Source: Clostridiales bacterium (lineage in GTDB: Bacteria; Bacillota_A; Clostridia; Oscillospirales; Oscillospiraceae). Taken from it: a DNA stretch of 9,722 nucleotides. Location of the stretch: the NCBI GenBank assembly GCA_022777455.1, contig JALFGI010000185.1:1-9722 (forward strand), in the 5' to 3' direction. The first letter of the stretch is position 1; each line of letters starts with the position of its first letter. The notes under the pieces were generated by a model. That model was not told where the DNA came from and ran no database searches. It was given only the letters and a program-made list of their open reading frames with translations. This document shows, piece after piece, positions 1 through 5,943 of this stretch. The position numbers were made by a program, and so were the translations under genes.

Positions 1-346
1 CACCGGCCCGTTCTGCCTTGCGGGTACGCCACTCCGATTCGGACATCTGGATGTGGGCGGAGTCCCGGAGCATGATGTTACACAGGTTTGTTGTTTCCTT
101 GGTTGCGTAGATCTTTCCCCGGAAACCATCCTTGTAGAGCTTGGGCAGCATACCCGAATGGTCAATGTGGGCATGTGTCAGAAATACCGCCTCAATGATC
201 CCCGGATTAACCGGAAGAGGAACGTTTTCAAACACATCCACCCCCTGCTCCATGCCGCAGTCCACCAGATACTGCCTCCCGCCGACTTCCAGCAGGGTGC
301 AGCTTCCGGTTACTTCATGAGTTGCGCCGATAAACTGAATTTTCAT
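1..346 (-). CDS. Beta-CASP metallo-beta-lactamase fold RNase, N-terminal part (3' end outside window)
   Basis: This is the first 115 codons of a gene that runs off the low end of the window. The start has the beta-strand and loop typical of the YSH1/CPSF-73-like beta-CASP family (GATHEVTGSC at residues 7-16, then VDCGMEQG at 28-35). The metal-binding signature THAHIDHSG (57-65) supplies H58, H60, D62 and H63 for the two zinc ions. Family members are metal-dependent RNA endo- or exonucleases in the cytoplasm. Whether this one processes RNA, and which RNA, cannot be told, because the beta-CASP domain and the remaining metal ligands lie outside. The ATG at 346 is preceded by a purine-rich GAGAGG ribosome-binding site and, about 110 nt further up, by a sigma-A-type promoter, so it appears to be separately transcribed. 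A classical small-molecule MBL hydrolase is less likely given the GATxEVTGSC start. Confidence 0.85.
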   Translation of the reverse strand, partial: MKIQFIGATHEVTGSCTLLEVGGRQYLVDCGMEQGVDVFENVPLPVNPGIIEAVFLTHAHIDHSGMLPKLYKDGFRGKIYATKETTNLCNIMLRDSAHIQMSESEWRTRKAERAG

Positions 347-464
347 AATCTCGCCTCTCTTTTGTCTGTTTTAAAATCGTTCCCGACAAACGTTCCGAAT
401 GTGCGGTCAGCCACCATCAGAAAACCACAGGTAACTGGTTCTTGGATATCTCTCTCGCATAATT

Positions 465-493
465 ATTGTATCACAAAATCCAGCCACTGACAG
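465..493 (-). promoter_or_regulatory. Sigma-A-type promoter for the beta-CASP RNase gene
   Basis: Reading the minus strand, a -35 box CTGTCA (493-488, 4 of 6 to TTGACA) is followed after 17 nt by a -10 box TACAAT (470-465, 5 of 6). A TG one base upstream of the -10 (TGATACAAT) makes it an extended -10. Transcription would start near 457-459, leaving a leader of about 110 nt before the ATG at 346. I saw no strong hairpin in that leader, only a 5-bp inverted repeat (AACCA/TGGTT) near 423-440. The core is identical over 14 bp to the promoter ahead of asp23. Confidence 0.55.
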
Positions 494-568
494 TATTAAA
501 ATACAAATGATTCGTAAAATTTTCAGAGGCATCCGCCCAATCGTTTCGAAAGAGGAACAGGAACAAAC

Positions 569-601
569 AGCCACGCATTTCCCCATGGAAAATGCGTGGC
601 T
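569..601 (-). terminator. Intrinsic terminator-like hairpin after ispA
   Basis: A perfect 12-bp inverted repeat (569-580 with 590-601, AGCCACGCATTT against AAATGCGTGGCT) surrounds a 9-nt loop. It begins 17 nt after the ispA stop codon. On the minus strand the stem is followed by GTTTGTTCC, a T-rich but interrupted tail, so termination may be moderate. It marks the end of the asp23-ispA operon and separates it from the promoter of the downstream RNase gene. Confidence 0.65.
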
Positions 602-617
602 ATACGTATCGTGTCTT

Positions 618-1490
618 TTATACCCTTCTTGCAGTCAGGGTGCGGGCCAGTGAAATGATGTCATCGGTATCATCAAAAATACGCAGCCGGTCGATGGCTT
701 CGTTCGTATATTTTTGCACCAATTCCTCACATTTTTCAAGGCCGTATAAGCGGACAAATGTATTTTTTCCGGCATCGTGGCCAACGGCTTTGCCCAGTTC
801 GCCAGCATCACCGATTACATCCAACATGTCGTCCCGAATCTGAAAAGCCAGTCCCAGGCATCCGGCGAAGCCGGCTGCGGCATTAATTTGCTCCTCCCCT
901 GCTCCGCCAGCAATGGCGCCCAAAACGCAGGCGGCGTTAATCAGAGCACCGGTTTTGCGGCTCTGGATGTCCAGTACCTCCTGCTCAGAGCACTCCCTTT
1001 CCTCACTGAGTATATCCAGAACCTGGCCGCCCACCATTCCCAATGAGCCTGCGTTTTCGGAGAGGACCCCGATGGCCAATGCCATATCTGCAGGATTCGG
1101 AAGCTGGGCAGTGGAAGCAAGGGCAAAGGCATCCGTCAGCAGGGCATCTCCGGCCAGCACTGCCATGGCTTCACCATAGACTTTATGATTGGTCAGACGG
1201 CCCCGACGGTAGTCATCATTATCCATACAGGGCAAATCGTCGTGAATCAGGCTGTAGGTGTGAATCATCTCAATGGCTCCGGCAAAAGGAGCAGCCGTTT
1301 TCCAGTCCTCTCCGCACAAACGGCAGAACTCAAAGGCAAAAATGGGACGCAGCCGCTTTCCGCCTGCAAGAAGACTATACTTCATGGAATCAAACAGGAT
1401 TTTCTGAGGCTCAGAGTCAAAACGGTTGTAGTAGCGTTCCAGATAATCTTCAATGTATTCCCGGTATTCCCGGAAGCGTTCACTGCTCAT
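618..1490 (-). CDS. ispA: Farnesyl diphosphate synthase (short-chain polyprenyl synthase)
   Basis: This protein condenses dimethylallyl and isopentenyl diphosphate, most likely to farnesyl diphosphate (C15), the precursor of undecaprenyl carrier lipid and quinone tails. The 290 residues match the usual length. Visible motifs, in order, are GGKRLRP (43-49), the first Asp-rich motif DDLPCMD with D84, D85 and D90 in the bacterial DDxxxxD spacing, RRGRLTNH (95-102), KTGAL (179-183) and the second Asp-rich motif FQIRDDMLD with D220, D221 and D224. Tyr79-Ser80 just before the first motif resembles IspA enzymes that stop at C15, but a geranylgeranyl product cannot be excluded. The ATG at 1490 lies 11 nt inside the end of xseB and has GGAGG nine bases upstream. 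It is the last gene of the asp23-nusB-xse operon and is followed by a hairpin terminator. Confidence 0.93.
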   Translation of the reverse strand: MSSERFREYREYIEDYLERYYNRFDSEPQKILFDSMKYSLLAGGKRLRPIFAFEFCRLCGEDWKTAAPFAGAIEMIHTYSLIHDDLPCMDNDDYRRGRLTNHKVYGEAMAVLAGDALLTDAFALASTAQLPNPADMALAIGVLSENAGSLGMVGGQVLDILSEERECSEQEVLDIQSRKTGALINAACVLGAIAGGAGEEQINAAAGFAGCLGLAFQIRDDMLDVIGDAGELGKAVGHDAGKNTFVRLYGLEKCEELVQKYTNEAIDRLRIFDDTDDIISLARTLTARRV

Positions 1491-1713
1491 CGGTAAACGC
1501 CTCCTCTACAGGGCTTCCGTCCGGTGCAGTCATGATTTTTTTCACCTGAAGTTCCGCTTCGTCCAGCAACTTTCCGCAGCGACGAATCAACTCTGTGCCT
1601 TCCTGGAACATTTTCAAAGATTCTTCCAGCTCAACGTCTCCTTTTTCCATGGCCCGAACGATCTGCTCCAGGCGAACCATGGATTGCTCAAAGGTCTGAT
1701 TGTTGGAATTCAT
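1480..1713 (-). CDS. xseB: Exodeoxyribonuclease VII small subunit
   Basis: This is the small subunit of exonuclease VII, several copies of which bind each XseA and are needed for degradation of single-stranded DNA to oligonucleotides. The 77-residue protein has the family pattern: TFEQSMVRLEQIVRAME (7-23), GDVELEESLKMFQEG (25-39), and a second amphipathic helix with C46 and LLDEAELQVK (49-58), which is the helical hairpin expected for XseB. Its ATG overlaps the xseA stop codon as ATGA, and a strong AAGGAGG lies seven bases upstream, so the two subunits are probably translationally coupled. Its 3' end overlaps the ispA start by 11 nt. Confidence 0.93.
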   Translation of the reverse strand: MNSNNQTFEQSMVRLEQIVRAMEKGDVELEESLKMFQEGTELIRRCGKLLDEAELQVKKIMTAPDGSPVEEAFTDEQ

Positions 1714-2921
1714 TTGGCTTCCTCCTTGATCTCCGACACAACCGCATCTACGCGGCCGTCGGACAATGTGACCCGGATTTTTTTCCCGGGGGCAGTCTGG
1801 GACACGGAACGCAGAATGGTTCCGTCATCGTTATTCACAATGGAATAGCCTCTCGTAAGCACTTTCAACGGGCTCATGGCGTCCAGCTTGGCAGTGCAGG
1901 CGATAAAGCGCTGCTTCTTGCGCTGGACCTGCTGAAGCAGTGATGCAGCCAGGCGGGTTTTCAAATGGTCGAGATTCTTTTGCCTCTGCTCCAGATAGCC
2001 GGTTGGGCTGGACAGCGCCGGAGAAACGGATAGCGCATTCAGTCGCTGCCGGGCGCTTCGCAGCTGCCGGGCCAGGGCTCCTGCCATAGCAGAGGCTGCA
2101 GAATCCATATTCTGCAGCAGGGCTGCCTGATCCGGTACTGCCAGTTCGGCGGCATTGGAGGGGGTAGCAGCCCGCAGGTCGGCCACATAATCGGATATTG
2201 TGACGTCCGGCTCATGACCTACGGCAGAAATAATCGGAATCTGGGATTCATAGATGGCATAAGCGACCCGTTCGTCATTAAAAGCCCACAGGTCCTCAAT
2301 GGAACCGCCGCCCCGTCCAACGATCAGGAGATCGGCCAGATGATGGTAATTGGCATAGCGGATGGCGGCAGCAATTTCTCCCGGAGCCTCCGCTCCCTGC
2401 ACCCGAACCGGCAGGAGACGAACCTGGGTTAGCGGATACCGTTTGTTCAGAATCCGCAGCATATCGTGGATGGCCGCTCCGGCAGAACTGGTGATGATTC
2501 CAATGGTGCCGGGAAAAGGCGGCAGGGGCTTTTTGTGTTCCGGAGCAAACAGTCCTTGAGCTGCCAGCTTGGCTTTCAGCTGCTCAAAAGCGGCGTAGAG
2601 ATCCCCTACCCCGTCCACGGTCATTGCGTTACAATACAACTGGAAGGCACCGTCTCTGGGATACACCGTAATCCGGCCCATGGCAATCACTTTCATGCCG
2701 TTTTCCGGCCGGAATCGTAATCTTGCTGCGCTGGTTTTGAACATGACGCATTTCAAGGCGGCATTCTCATCTTTCAGCGTAAAATAGTGGTGGCCGGAAG
2801 GGTACATTTTATAATTGCTGATCTCACCGCGAACGGCCAGCTGATTCAAAAGCCGGTCCTCGTCCATCCGGCCACGGATATATTCATTGATCTGTGTGAT
2901 GGATAAAACCTGCTGCTGCAT
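1710..2921 (-). CDS. xseA: Exodeoxyribonuclease VII large subunit
   Basis: This is the catalytic subunit of exonuclease VII, a cytoplasmic metal-independent nuclease for single-stranded DNA used in repair. I start it at the ATG at 2921 (403 residues), because a strong GGAGGG lies five bases upstream and the TsaD-like gene stops at 2923. An upstream in-frame ATG at 2996 would add 25 residues encoded inside that gene and lacking family similarity. The protein starts with an OB-fold (about 5-100, with QLAVRGEISNYK at 27-38), followed by the catalytic region: GTIGIITSSAGAAIHDM (138-154), VGRGGGSIEDLWAFNDE (201-217) and VGHEPDVTISDYVADLRA (234-251). A helical coiled-coil region (about 265-345) contains the expected XseB-binding part. 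A C-terminal segment with LTRGYSIV (355-362) follows. Length is near the usual 400-450. Confidence 0.95.
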   Translation of the reverse strand: MQQQVLSITQINEYIRGRMDEDRLLNQLAVRGEISNYKMYPSGHHYFTLKDENAALKCVMFKTSAARLRFRPENGMKVIAMGRITVYPRDGAFQLYCNAMTVDGVGDLYAAFEQLKAKLAAQGLFAPEHKKPLPPFPGTIGIITSSAGAAIHDMLRILNKRYPLTQVRLLPVRVQGAEAPGEIAAAIRYANYHHLADLLIVGRGGGSIEDLWAFNDERVAYAIYESQIPIISAVGHEPDVTISDYVADLRAATPSNAAELAVPDQAALLQNMDSAASAMAGALARQLRSARQRLNALSVSPALSSPTGYLEQRQKNLDHLKTRLAASLLQQVQRKKQRFIACTAKLDAMSPLKVLTRGYSIVNNDDGTILRSVSQTAPGKKIRVTLSDGRVDAVVSEIKEEAK

Positions 2922-2922
2922 A

Positions 2923-3846
2923 TTATCCCTCCGAAATTCGATGGGCCAGTACAGCCACGCCCATGGCGTTGTCCGTAGAATATTGTGGCTGTGCAAAAAT
3001 GGGATTCAGCGGCTCCATTATCTGGCGCAGCATGGAATTGGAAGCTACTCCGCCGGAGAACACCACCGGCAGCCCGGGATATTGCGCCAGTGCCTGTTCA
3101 GTAGCCCGATAAACGGCTCCGGCCACACAGCGGAGCGCATAGGCAGCGGTCTCCGCCGGTGCGGCATGTTTTTCGTGGAATTGCTGCACTTTATTCTGCA
3201 CGCCCGAAAGGGAGAAGCAGCACCCATCACATTTCACCCGGAACATTTCGTTCTGCTCTGCTTGTGTGCTGAGACGATCCAGGTGCTTCCCGGAGGGAAA
3301 GGGCAGCCCCAAAAGCTGACCGGTACGGTCAATCAACTGGCCGGCAGAAATATCCGTGGTACCGCCCAGCTTGGTGCAAACAACATTTCTTCCGTCCGGT
3401 TCCACCAAGAGCAGTTCTGTCGTACCTCCGGACAGGTGCCAGGCAAGGTGAGGCCGATCCATCAGTTCCATCCGTCCTGCGCTCCACAGAGAAGCGGCAA
3501 CGTGTCCCTGCTGGTGAGATACCTCTATCAGTGGAACCCCAAGTACATCCGAAAGAAGCTTTGCGTGGGAGTAACCGACCATAAAGCATGGCATATAACT
3601 CCCTTCCACCGCTCTGGGACGTGTGCTCACACCGATGGCACCAATGTTTTCCGCCCGTATATCGGAAAACAGCCTGCCGGAAAGCTCCGGCAGGCTTTTG
3701 GTGTGAGCAAATACGGCATCGGATTGGCGCAGCCCCAGCTCTCCCATTTTGACTGGCAGGAGCTTGGAGCAATTCACGCCGGTTATTCCGTCGTACCAGG
3801 CAATTGAGGTGGTGTAATTGCTGGTATCAATACCGACGACAGTCAT
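2923..3846 (-). CDS. Kae1/TsaD-family paralogue of unknown function
   Basis: This 307-residue protein has the ASKHA-type fold signatures of the Kae1/TsaD family, which in TsaD makes the threonylcarbamoyl-adenosine of tRNAs. Seen in order: a phosphate-1-like loop GIDTSNYTTSIA (5-16), the metal-binding HxxxH (H111, H115 in SHQQGH), a second loop LSGGTTEL (138-145), FSLSGVQNKV (211-220) where TsaD has FSFSGLKT, SGGVASN (264-270), and TDNAMG (291-296) carrying the third likely metal ligand D292. It is shorter than TsaD (about 335-340), and its N-terminal loop has TSNYTTS where TsaD has a TSCDET-type sequence, so it looks like a paralogue; a true tsaD would be expected elsewhere. The substrate is unknown. 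An older label, M22 peptidase, is not supported. The ATG overlaps the nusB stop (ATGA) and has GAGGA six bases upstream. xseA starts one base after its TAA. Confidence 0.85.
   Translation of the reverse strand: MTVVGIDTSNYTTSIAWYDGITGVNCSKLLPVKMGELGLRQSDAVFAHTKSLPELSGRLFSDIRAENIGAIGVSTRPRAVEGSYMPCFMVGYSHAKLLSDVLGVPLIEVSHQQGHVAASLWSAGRMELMDRPHLAWHLSGGTTELLLVEPDGRNVVCTKLGGTTDISAGQLIDRTGQLLGLPFPSGKHLDRLSTQAEQNEMFRVKCDGCCFSLSGVQNKVQQFHEKHAAPAETAAYALRCVAGAVYRATEQALAQYPGLPVVFSGGVASNSMLRQIMEPLNPIFAQPQYSTDNAMGVAVLAHRISEG
2927..2932 (-). promoter_or_regulatory. Ribosome-binding site that fixes the xseA start
   Basis: GGAGGG on the minus strand stands five bases ahead of the ATG at 2921, inside the last codons of the TsaD-like gene. 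The upstream in-frame ATG at 2996 lies deep inside that gene, so the downstream start is preferred. Confidence 0.75.
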
Positions 3847-4310
3847 GATTCTTCCTCTGTTTTGGCGGGGGGCAGGCTGCGGGCAAAGGAGCCAAGGATT
3901 CCGTTCACGAAGGAACCGGTGTCGTTTCCGTCGTATTTCTTGGCAAGCCGAACGGCCTCGGAAATGGCAACGCCGGTAGGCACATCCTCCATGTACAGAA
4001 TCTCAAAAATGGCCAGCTGCATGACGCAGCGAGTCAGGCGGGAGATACGGGACACGTCCCAGCCAATGGAGAATTTGCTGATCTGCTCATTCAGTTCCGC
4101 TTCCCGGTTGGCCACACCTGTGACTACGGTATCCAGATAGCGGACCTGAGCACCGCTGGGGCGCTCCCCATAGATGTCGTTTTCCGGCGCAAGCTTGTCG
4201 TAGTATTCCTTGTCCAGCCTGGCGCTAACGATCTGCTCCGGTTCTTCGCCGGTGAACTCACGGCTGTAAATCAAATGTACTGCCAGTTCTCTGGCATTCG
4301 CTCTCGTCAT
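3843..4310 (-). CDS. nusB: Transcription antitermination factor NusB
   Basis: NusB binds boxA RNA together with S10 (NusE) and helps RNA polymerase read through rRNA operons. I start it at the ATG at 4310 (155 residues), with AAGGA seven bases upstream; the start sequence TRANARELAVHLIYSREF is where NusB homologues begin. An in-frame ATG at 4352 would add 14 residues overlapping asp23 by 32 nt and is less likely. The all-helical fold is evident, with the C-terminal signature VAISEAVRLAKKY (114-126) then TGSFVNGILGSFAR (131-144). An insertion-like stretch at about 40-55 (APENDIYGERPSGAQ) separates the first two helices from the rest. It lies between asp23 and the TsaD paralogue and overlaps the latter by 4 nt. 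Confidence 0.93.
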   Translation of the reverse strand: MTRANARELAVHLIYSREFTGEEPEQIVSARLDKEYYDKLAPENDIYGERPSGAQVRYLDTVVTGVANREAELNEQISKFSIGWDVSRISRLTRCVMQLAIFEILYMEDVPTGVAISEAVRLAKKYDGNDTGSFVNGILGSFARSLPPAKTEEES

Positions 4311-4317
4311 AGTTTGG

Positions 4318-4322
4318 TCCTT
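4318..4322 (-). promoter_or_regulatory. Ribosome-binding site that fixes the nusB start
   Basis: AAGGA on the minus strand overlaps the asp23 stop codon (TAAGGA) and stands seven bases before the ATG at 4310. The upstream in-frame ATG at 4352 lies within asp23, so the later start is preferred. Confidence 0.6.
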
Positions 4323-4686
4323 ACTTGCGGATGATACCGCAGACGTTGACATTAACGGAAGTCACTTTAACGCCGGTCATGGATTCCACCGCGTTGATGA
4401 CAGCAGCTTGCACGGCTTCCGCAATGTCAACAACACTCTGTCCATAGAAAATGGAAATATTGCAGTCGATGGTCAGACTGTTATCCTCGGCAATGAGAAT
4501 TTTAATGCCTCTTCCCCAGTTCTTGCTGATCAAATCAGCAATCTCTGCCACAGGCTTGGTGATGATTCCCACAACGCCTTCCACATCGGCAACAGCATGC
4601 TCGGCGATGGTAGCAACGACGTCCTCAGAAATCAAAACGGAGCCGCTTTCCTGCTCCTGCGTGATATACTGCTTATATTCAGCCAT
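4321..4686 (-). CDS. Asp23/Gls24 family envelope-stress-type protein
   Basis: This 121-residue protein matches the Asp23/Gls24 (DUF322) family: ISEDVVATIAEHAVADVEGVVGI spans about 19-41, then a beta-rich core with DNSLTIDCNISIFYGQSVVDI around 68-88, and a C-terminal VTSVNVNVCGI (108-118). In staphylococci Asp23 is a membrane-associated protein linked to cell-wall stress, anchored by a partner. In clostridia a version with this gene order next to nusB is common, and its exact role is not known. It is the first gene of its operon, with AGGAGG (4691-4696) 7 bases upstream of the ATG at 4686 and a sigma-A-type promoter 50-80 bp upstream. No transmembrane segment is visible, so it is probably cytoplasmic or peripherally bound. 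Confidence 0.9.
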   Translation of the reverse strand: MAEYKQYITQEQESGSVLISEDVVATIAEHAVADVEGVVGIITKPVAEIADLISKNWGRGIKILIAEDNSLTIDCNISIFYGQSVVDIAEAVQAAVINAVESMTGVKVTSVNVNVCGIIRK

Positions 4687-4739
4687 AATTGGTTCCTCCT
4701 ATTTCGTTGCCATTGGTTCATGATGGCACACTTTTACTT

Positions 4740-4767
4740 ATTGTATCACAATTCCAGAAAAATACAA
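4740..4767 (-). promoter_or_regulatory. Sigma-A-type promoter for the asp23-nusB-xse-ispA operon
   Basis: On the minus strand a -35-like TTGTAT (4767-4762, 3 of 6) is followed after 16 nt by the -10 TACAAT (4745-4740, 5 of 6). The -10 is extended by TG (TGATACAAT). The start point would be near 4733, giving a leader of about 47 nt before asp23. The weak -35 and good extended -10 suggest constitutive housekeeping expression. It lies just after the spoIIIA terminator. Confidence 0.55.
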
Positions 4768-4786
4768 CTGTTTTCTGCAATACAAG

Positions 4787-4818
4787 CAAAAAATGGAAGG
4801 GACAACACCGTCCCCTCC
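4787..4818 (-). terminator. Intrinsic terminator of the spoIIIA operon
   Basis: On the minus strand GGAGGGGAC (4818-4810) pairs with GTCCCTTCC (4803-4795) through nine pairs including one G-T, with a 6-nt loop, and is followed by an A then six T residues (4793-4788). It begins about 40 nt after the spoIIIAH stop codon and lies upstream of the asp23 promoter, so the two operons look transcriptionally separate. Confidence 0.85.
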
Positions 4819-4859
4819 AAACGATCCTTTCCTGTTCCGATATTGTATGTCACGCCTGG

Positions 4860-5417
4860 CTACTGCACTTCCACAACCCGGATGTCTTTCAGTCCATAGT
4901 CGGACTGGGACATTACAACATCCGCAATAACAGCCACATCTTCCGACTGCAACCCCCCATCCGGCGAGGAAACAGCCACGGAAATCCCCTCTGAAGTCAT
5001 GTAGGCCACACAGTCCTGGTAGCCTTTTGCAATGATCAGACTTTCAATCTGGGCTTCACTGAGGGCTGTTTGAACGATATCCTCCAGATCAAGCGCGGAT
5101 TCGGCGGCTTTGTCGGACTCACTATAGGTCATTGCCTCCTGGAGCATATTCACTGCATTGTCTCTGGCCTGTTGACGGGAAAGCCGGACGGCGGAAAAAT
5201 AATCTGAGGCAGTGGTGCTGGGGTCCTCCCCTGCTGTGATGGCAGCCACATCCTCAGAGAGCAGCAGACCGTCTTCGGACATGACCTTTTCATAATCCAG
5301 GGTATCAGACAAGCTTTCCACACTGTCCTTCTCTGTGTAAAGCCAGTTGACATAAATTCCTGCGCAAACAGTTACCAGAACGGCAGCCGCAACCAAATTT
5401 TTCTTCCATACTTTCAT
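4860..5417 (-). CDS. spoIIIAH: Stage III sporulation protein AH
   Basis: SpoIIIAH is anchored in the mother-cell side of the engulfing membrane and projects a ring-forming domain into the intermembrane space. In Bacillus subtilis it meets SpoIIQ from the forespore to make the channel. The 185 residues show a short cytoplasmic start, one membrane segment (about 7-27), a low-complexity acidic linker (30-70), and the conserved region starting YFSAVRLSRQQARDNA (73-88). The C-terminal ring-building domain ends GLKDIRVVEVQ (175-185). The domain resembles the YscJ/FliF fold of secretion rings. The ATG at 5417 has GGAGG nine bases upstream and lies 16 nt after spoIIIAG. It is the last gene of the operon. 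No spoIIQ gene is present in this window. Confidence 0.93.
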   Translation of the reverse strand: MKVWKKNLVAAAVLVTVCAGIYVNWLYTEKDSVESLSDTLDYEKVMSEDGLLLSEDVAAITAGEDPSTTASDYFSAVRLSRQQARDNAVNMLQEAMTYSESDKAAESALDLEDIVQTALSEAQIESLIIAKGYQDCVAYMTSEGISVAVSSPDGGLQSEDVAVIADVVMSQSDYGLKDIRVVEVQ

Positions 5418-5433
5418 AACATATATCCTCCAT

Positions 5434-5943
5434 TCATTTCATTTTCAAAATGGTTATTTTGTGATACCCCAGCCCAGTGGCGTTGGAAACAGCCTCGGTA
5501 ATGGCCAGTCTTACTGCACTGTTCTCCGCCCCCTGACACAGTACAACCGCTCCAAGATAGGTTGGGGGGTCGACTTGGCGAACCAGCCCCGCTTCATTTC
5601 GATTGCTGTCGTTTATGATAACGGTATCGGTTCGCTTTGTCTCAGATTGACTTGCCGTGGTGCTGTCCTCATTTATCTGGTACAGGGTTTTTTCGCCGGT
5701 GGCAAGGGTGAGAAGCACCTGCACTTTTCCTGCTCCTTCCATCTGACTCAGAAGTGCAGAGAGCTGCTCCTGCAGCGTCTGCGTCTCCTGTTTTGTTTCT
5801 GCCGGAAGCGTCTGCTCTGCCTGCTGCGAGGTCCTTTCGCCTGCCGGCAGCAGCATAAGCAGAATCCCGACGAGAAGAATCAATAAAGCGTGTTTGTATT
5901 TTGCCAGGAATTGCCTGAGGAACGGGACTGCTGTCTGATCCAT
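5434..5943 (-). CDS. spoIIIAG: Stage III sporulation protein AG
   Basis: SpoIIIAG forms a large oligomeric ring of the feeding-tube channel. The 169-residue protein has a basic cytoplasmic start, one membrane segment (about 17-33), a Gln/Glu/Thr-rich linker (38-58), then LSALLSQMEGAGKVQVLLTL (61-80) and the C-terminal ring domain with YLGAVVLCQGAENSAVRLAI (129-148) running to the end. Both blocks are hallmarks of the family. A segment of about 90-120 rich in Ser, Thr and Asn corresponds to the insertion that builds the ring's beta structure in known SpoIIIAG. The ATG at 5943 has AAAGGAG eight bases upstream. It starts 64 nt before the end of spoIIIAF, in a different frame, which is unusually deep for this operon. 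Confidence 0.93.
   Translation of the reverse strand: MDQTAVPFLRQFLAKYKHALLILLVGILLMLLPAGERTSQQAEQTLPAETKQETQTLQEQLSALLSQMEGAGKVQVLLTLATGEKTLYQINEDSTTASQSETKRTDTVIINDSNRNEAGLVRQVDPPTYLGAVVLCQGAENSAVRLAITEAVSNATGLGYHKITILKMK

Noticed and set aside
53..490. A 145-codon plus-strand frame
   Set aside because: It is antisense to the beta-CASP RNase gene, whose minus-strand translation has clear HxHxDH motifs, and it crosses that gene's promoter.
1043..1549. A 168-codon plus-strand frame
   Set aside because: It is antisense to ispA, which has both Asp-rich motifs intact; there is no recognisable domain and no ribosome-binding site that stands out.
2045..2072. Direct repeat GCTGCCGGGC spaced by 18 bp
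   Set aside because: It falls in the repeated ARQLRSARQRL helix of XseA and is explained by repeated codons in a coiled-coil region.
2922..2996. N-terminal extension of xseA by 25 residues
   Set aside because: The extension is encoded wholly within the TsaD-like gene, has no XseA similarity, and a strong GGAGGG precedes the internal ATG at 2921.
3069..3150. Peptidase M22 (glycoprotease) annotation for the TsaD-like gene
   Set aside because: The family was historically mislabelled as a protease; the motifs are those of an ASKHA-fold nucleotide-binding protein.
2887..3807. A 306-codon open frame on the plus strand
   Set aside because: It lies antisense to the TsaD-like gene and into xseA, shows no family motif, and is explained by the codon bias of the real minus-strand genes.
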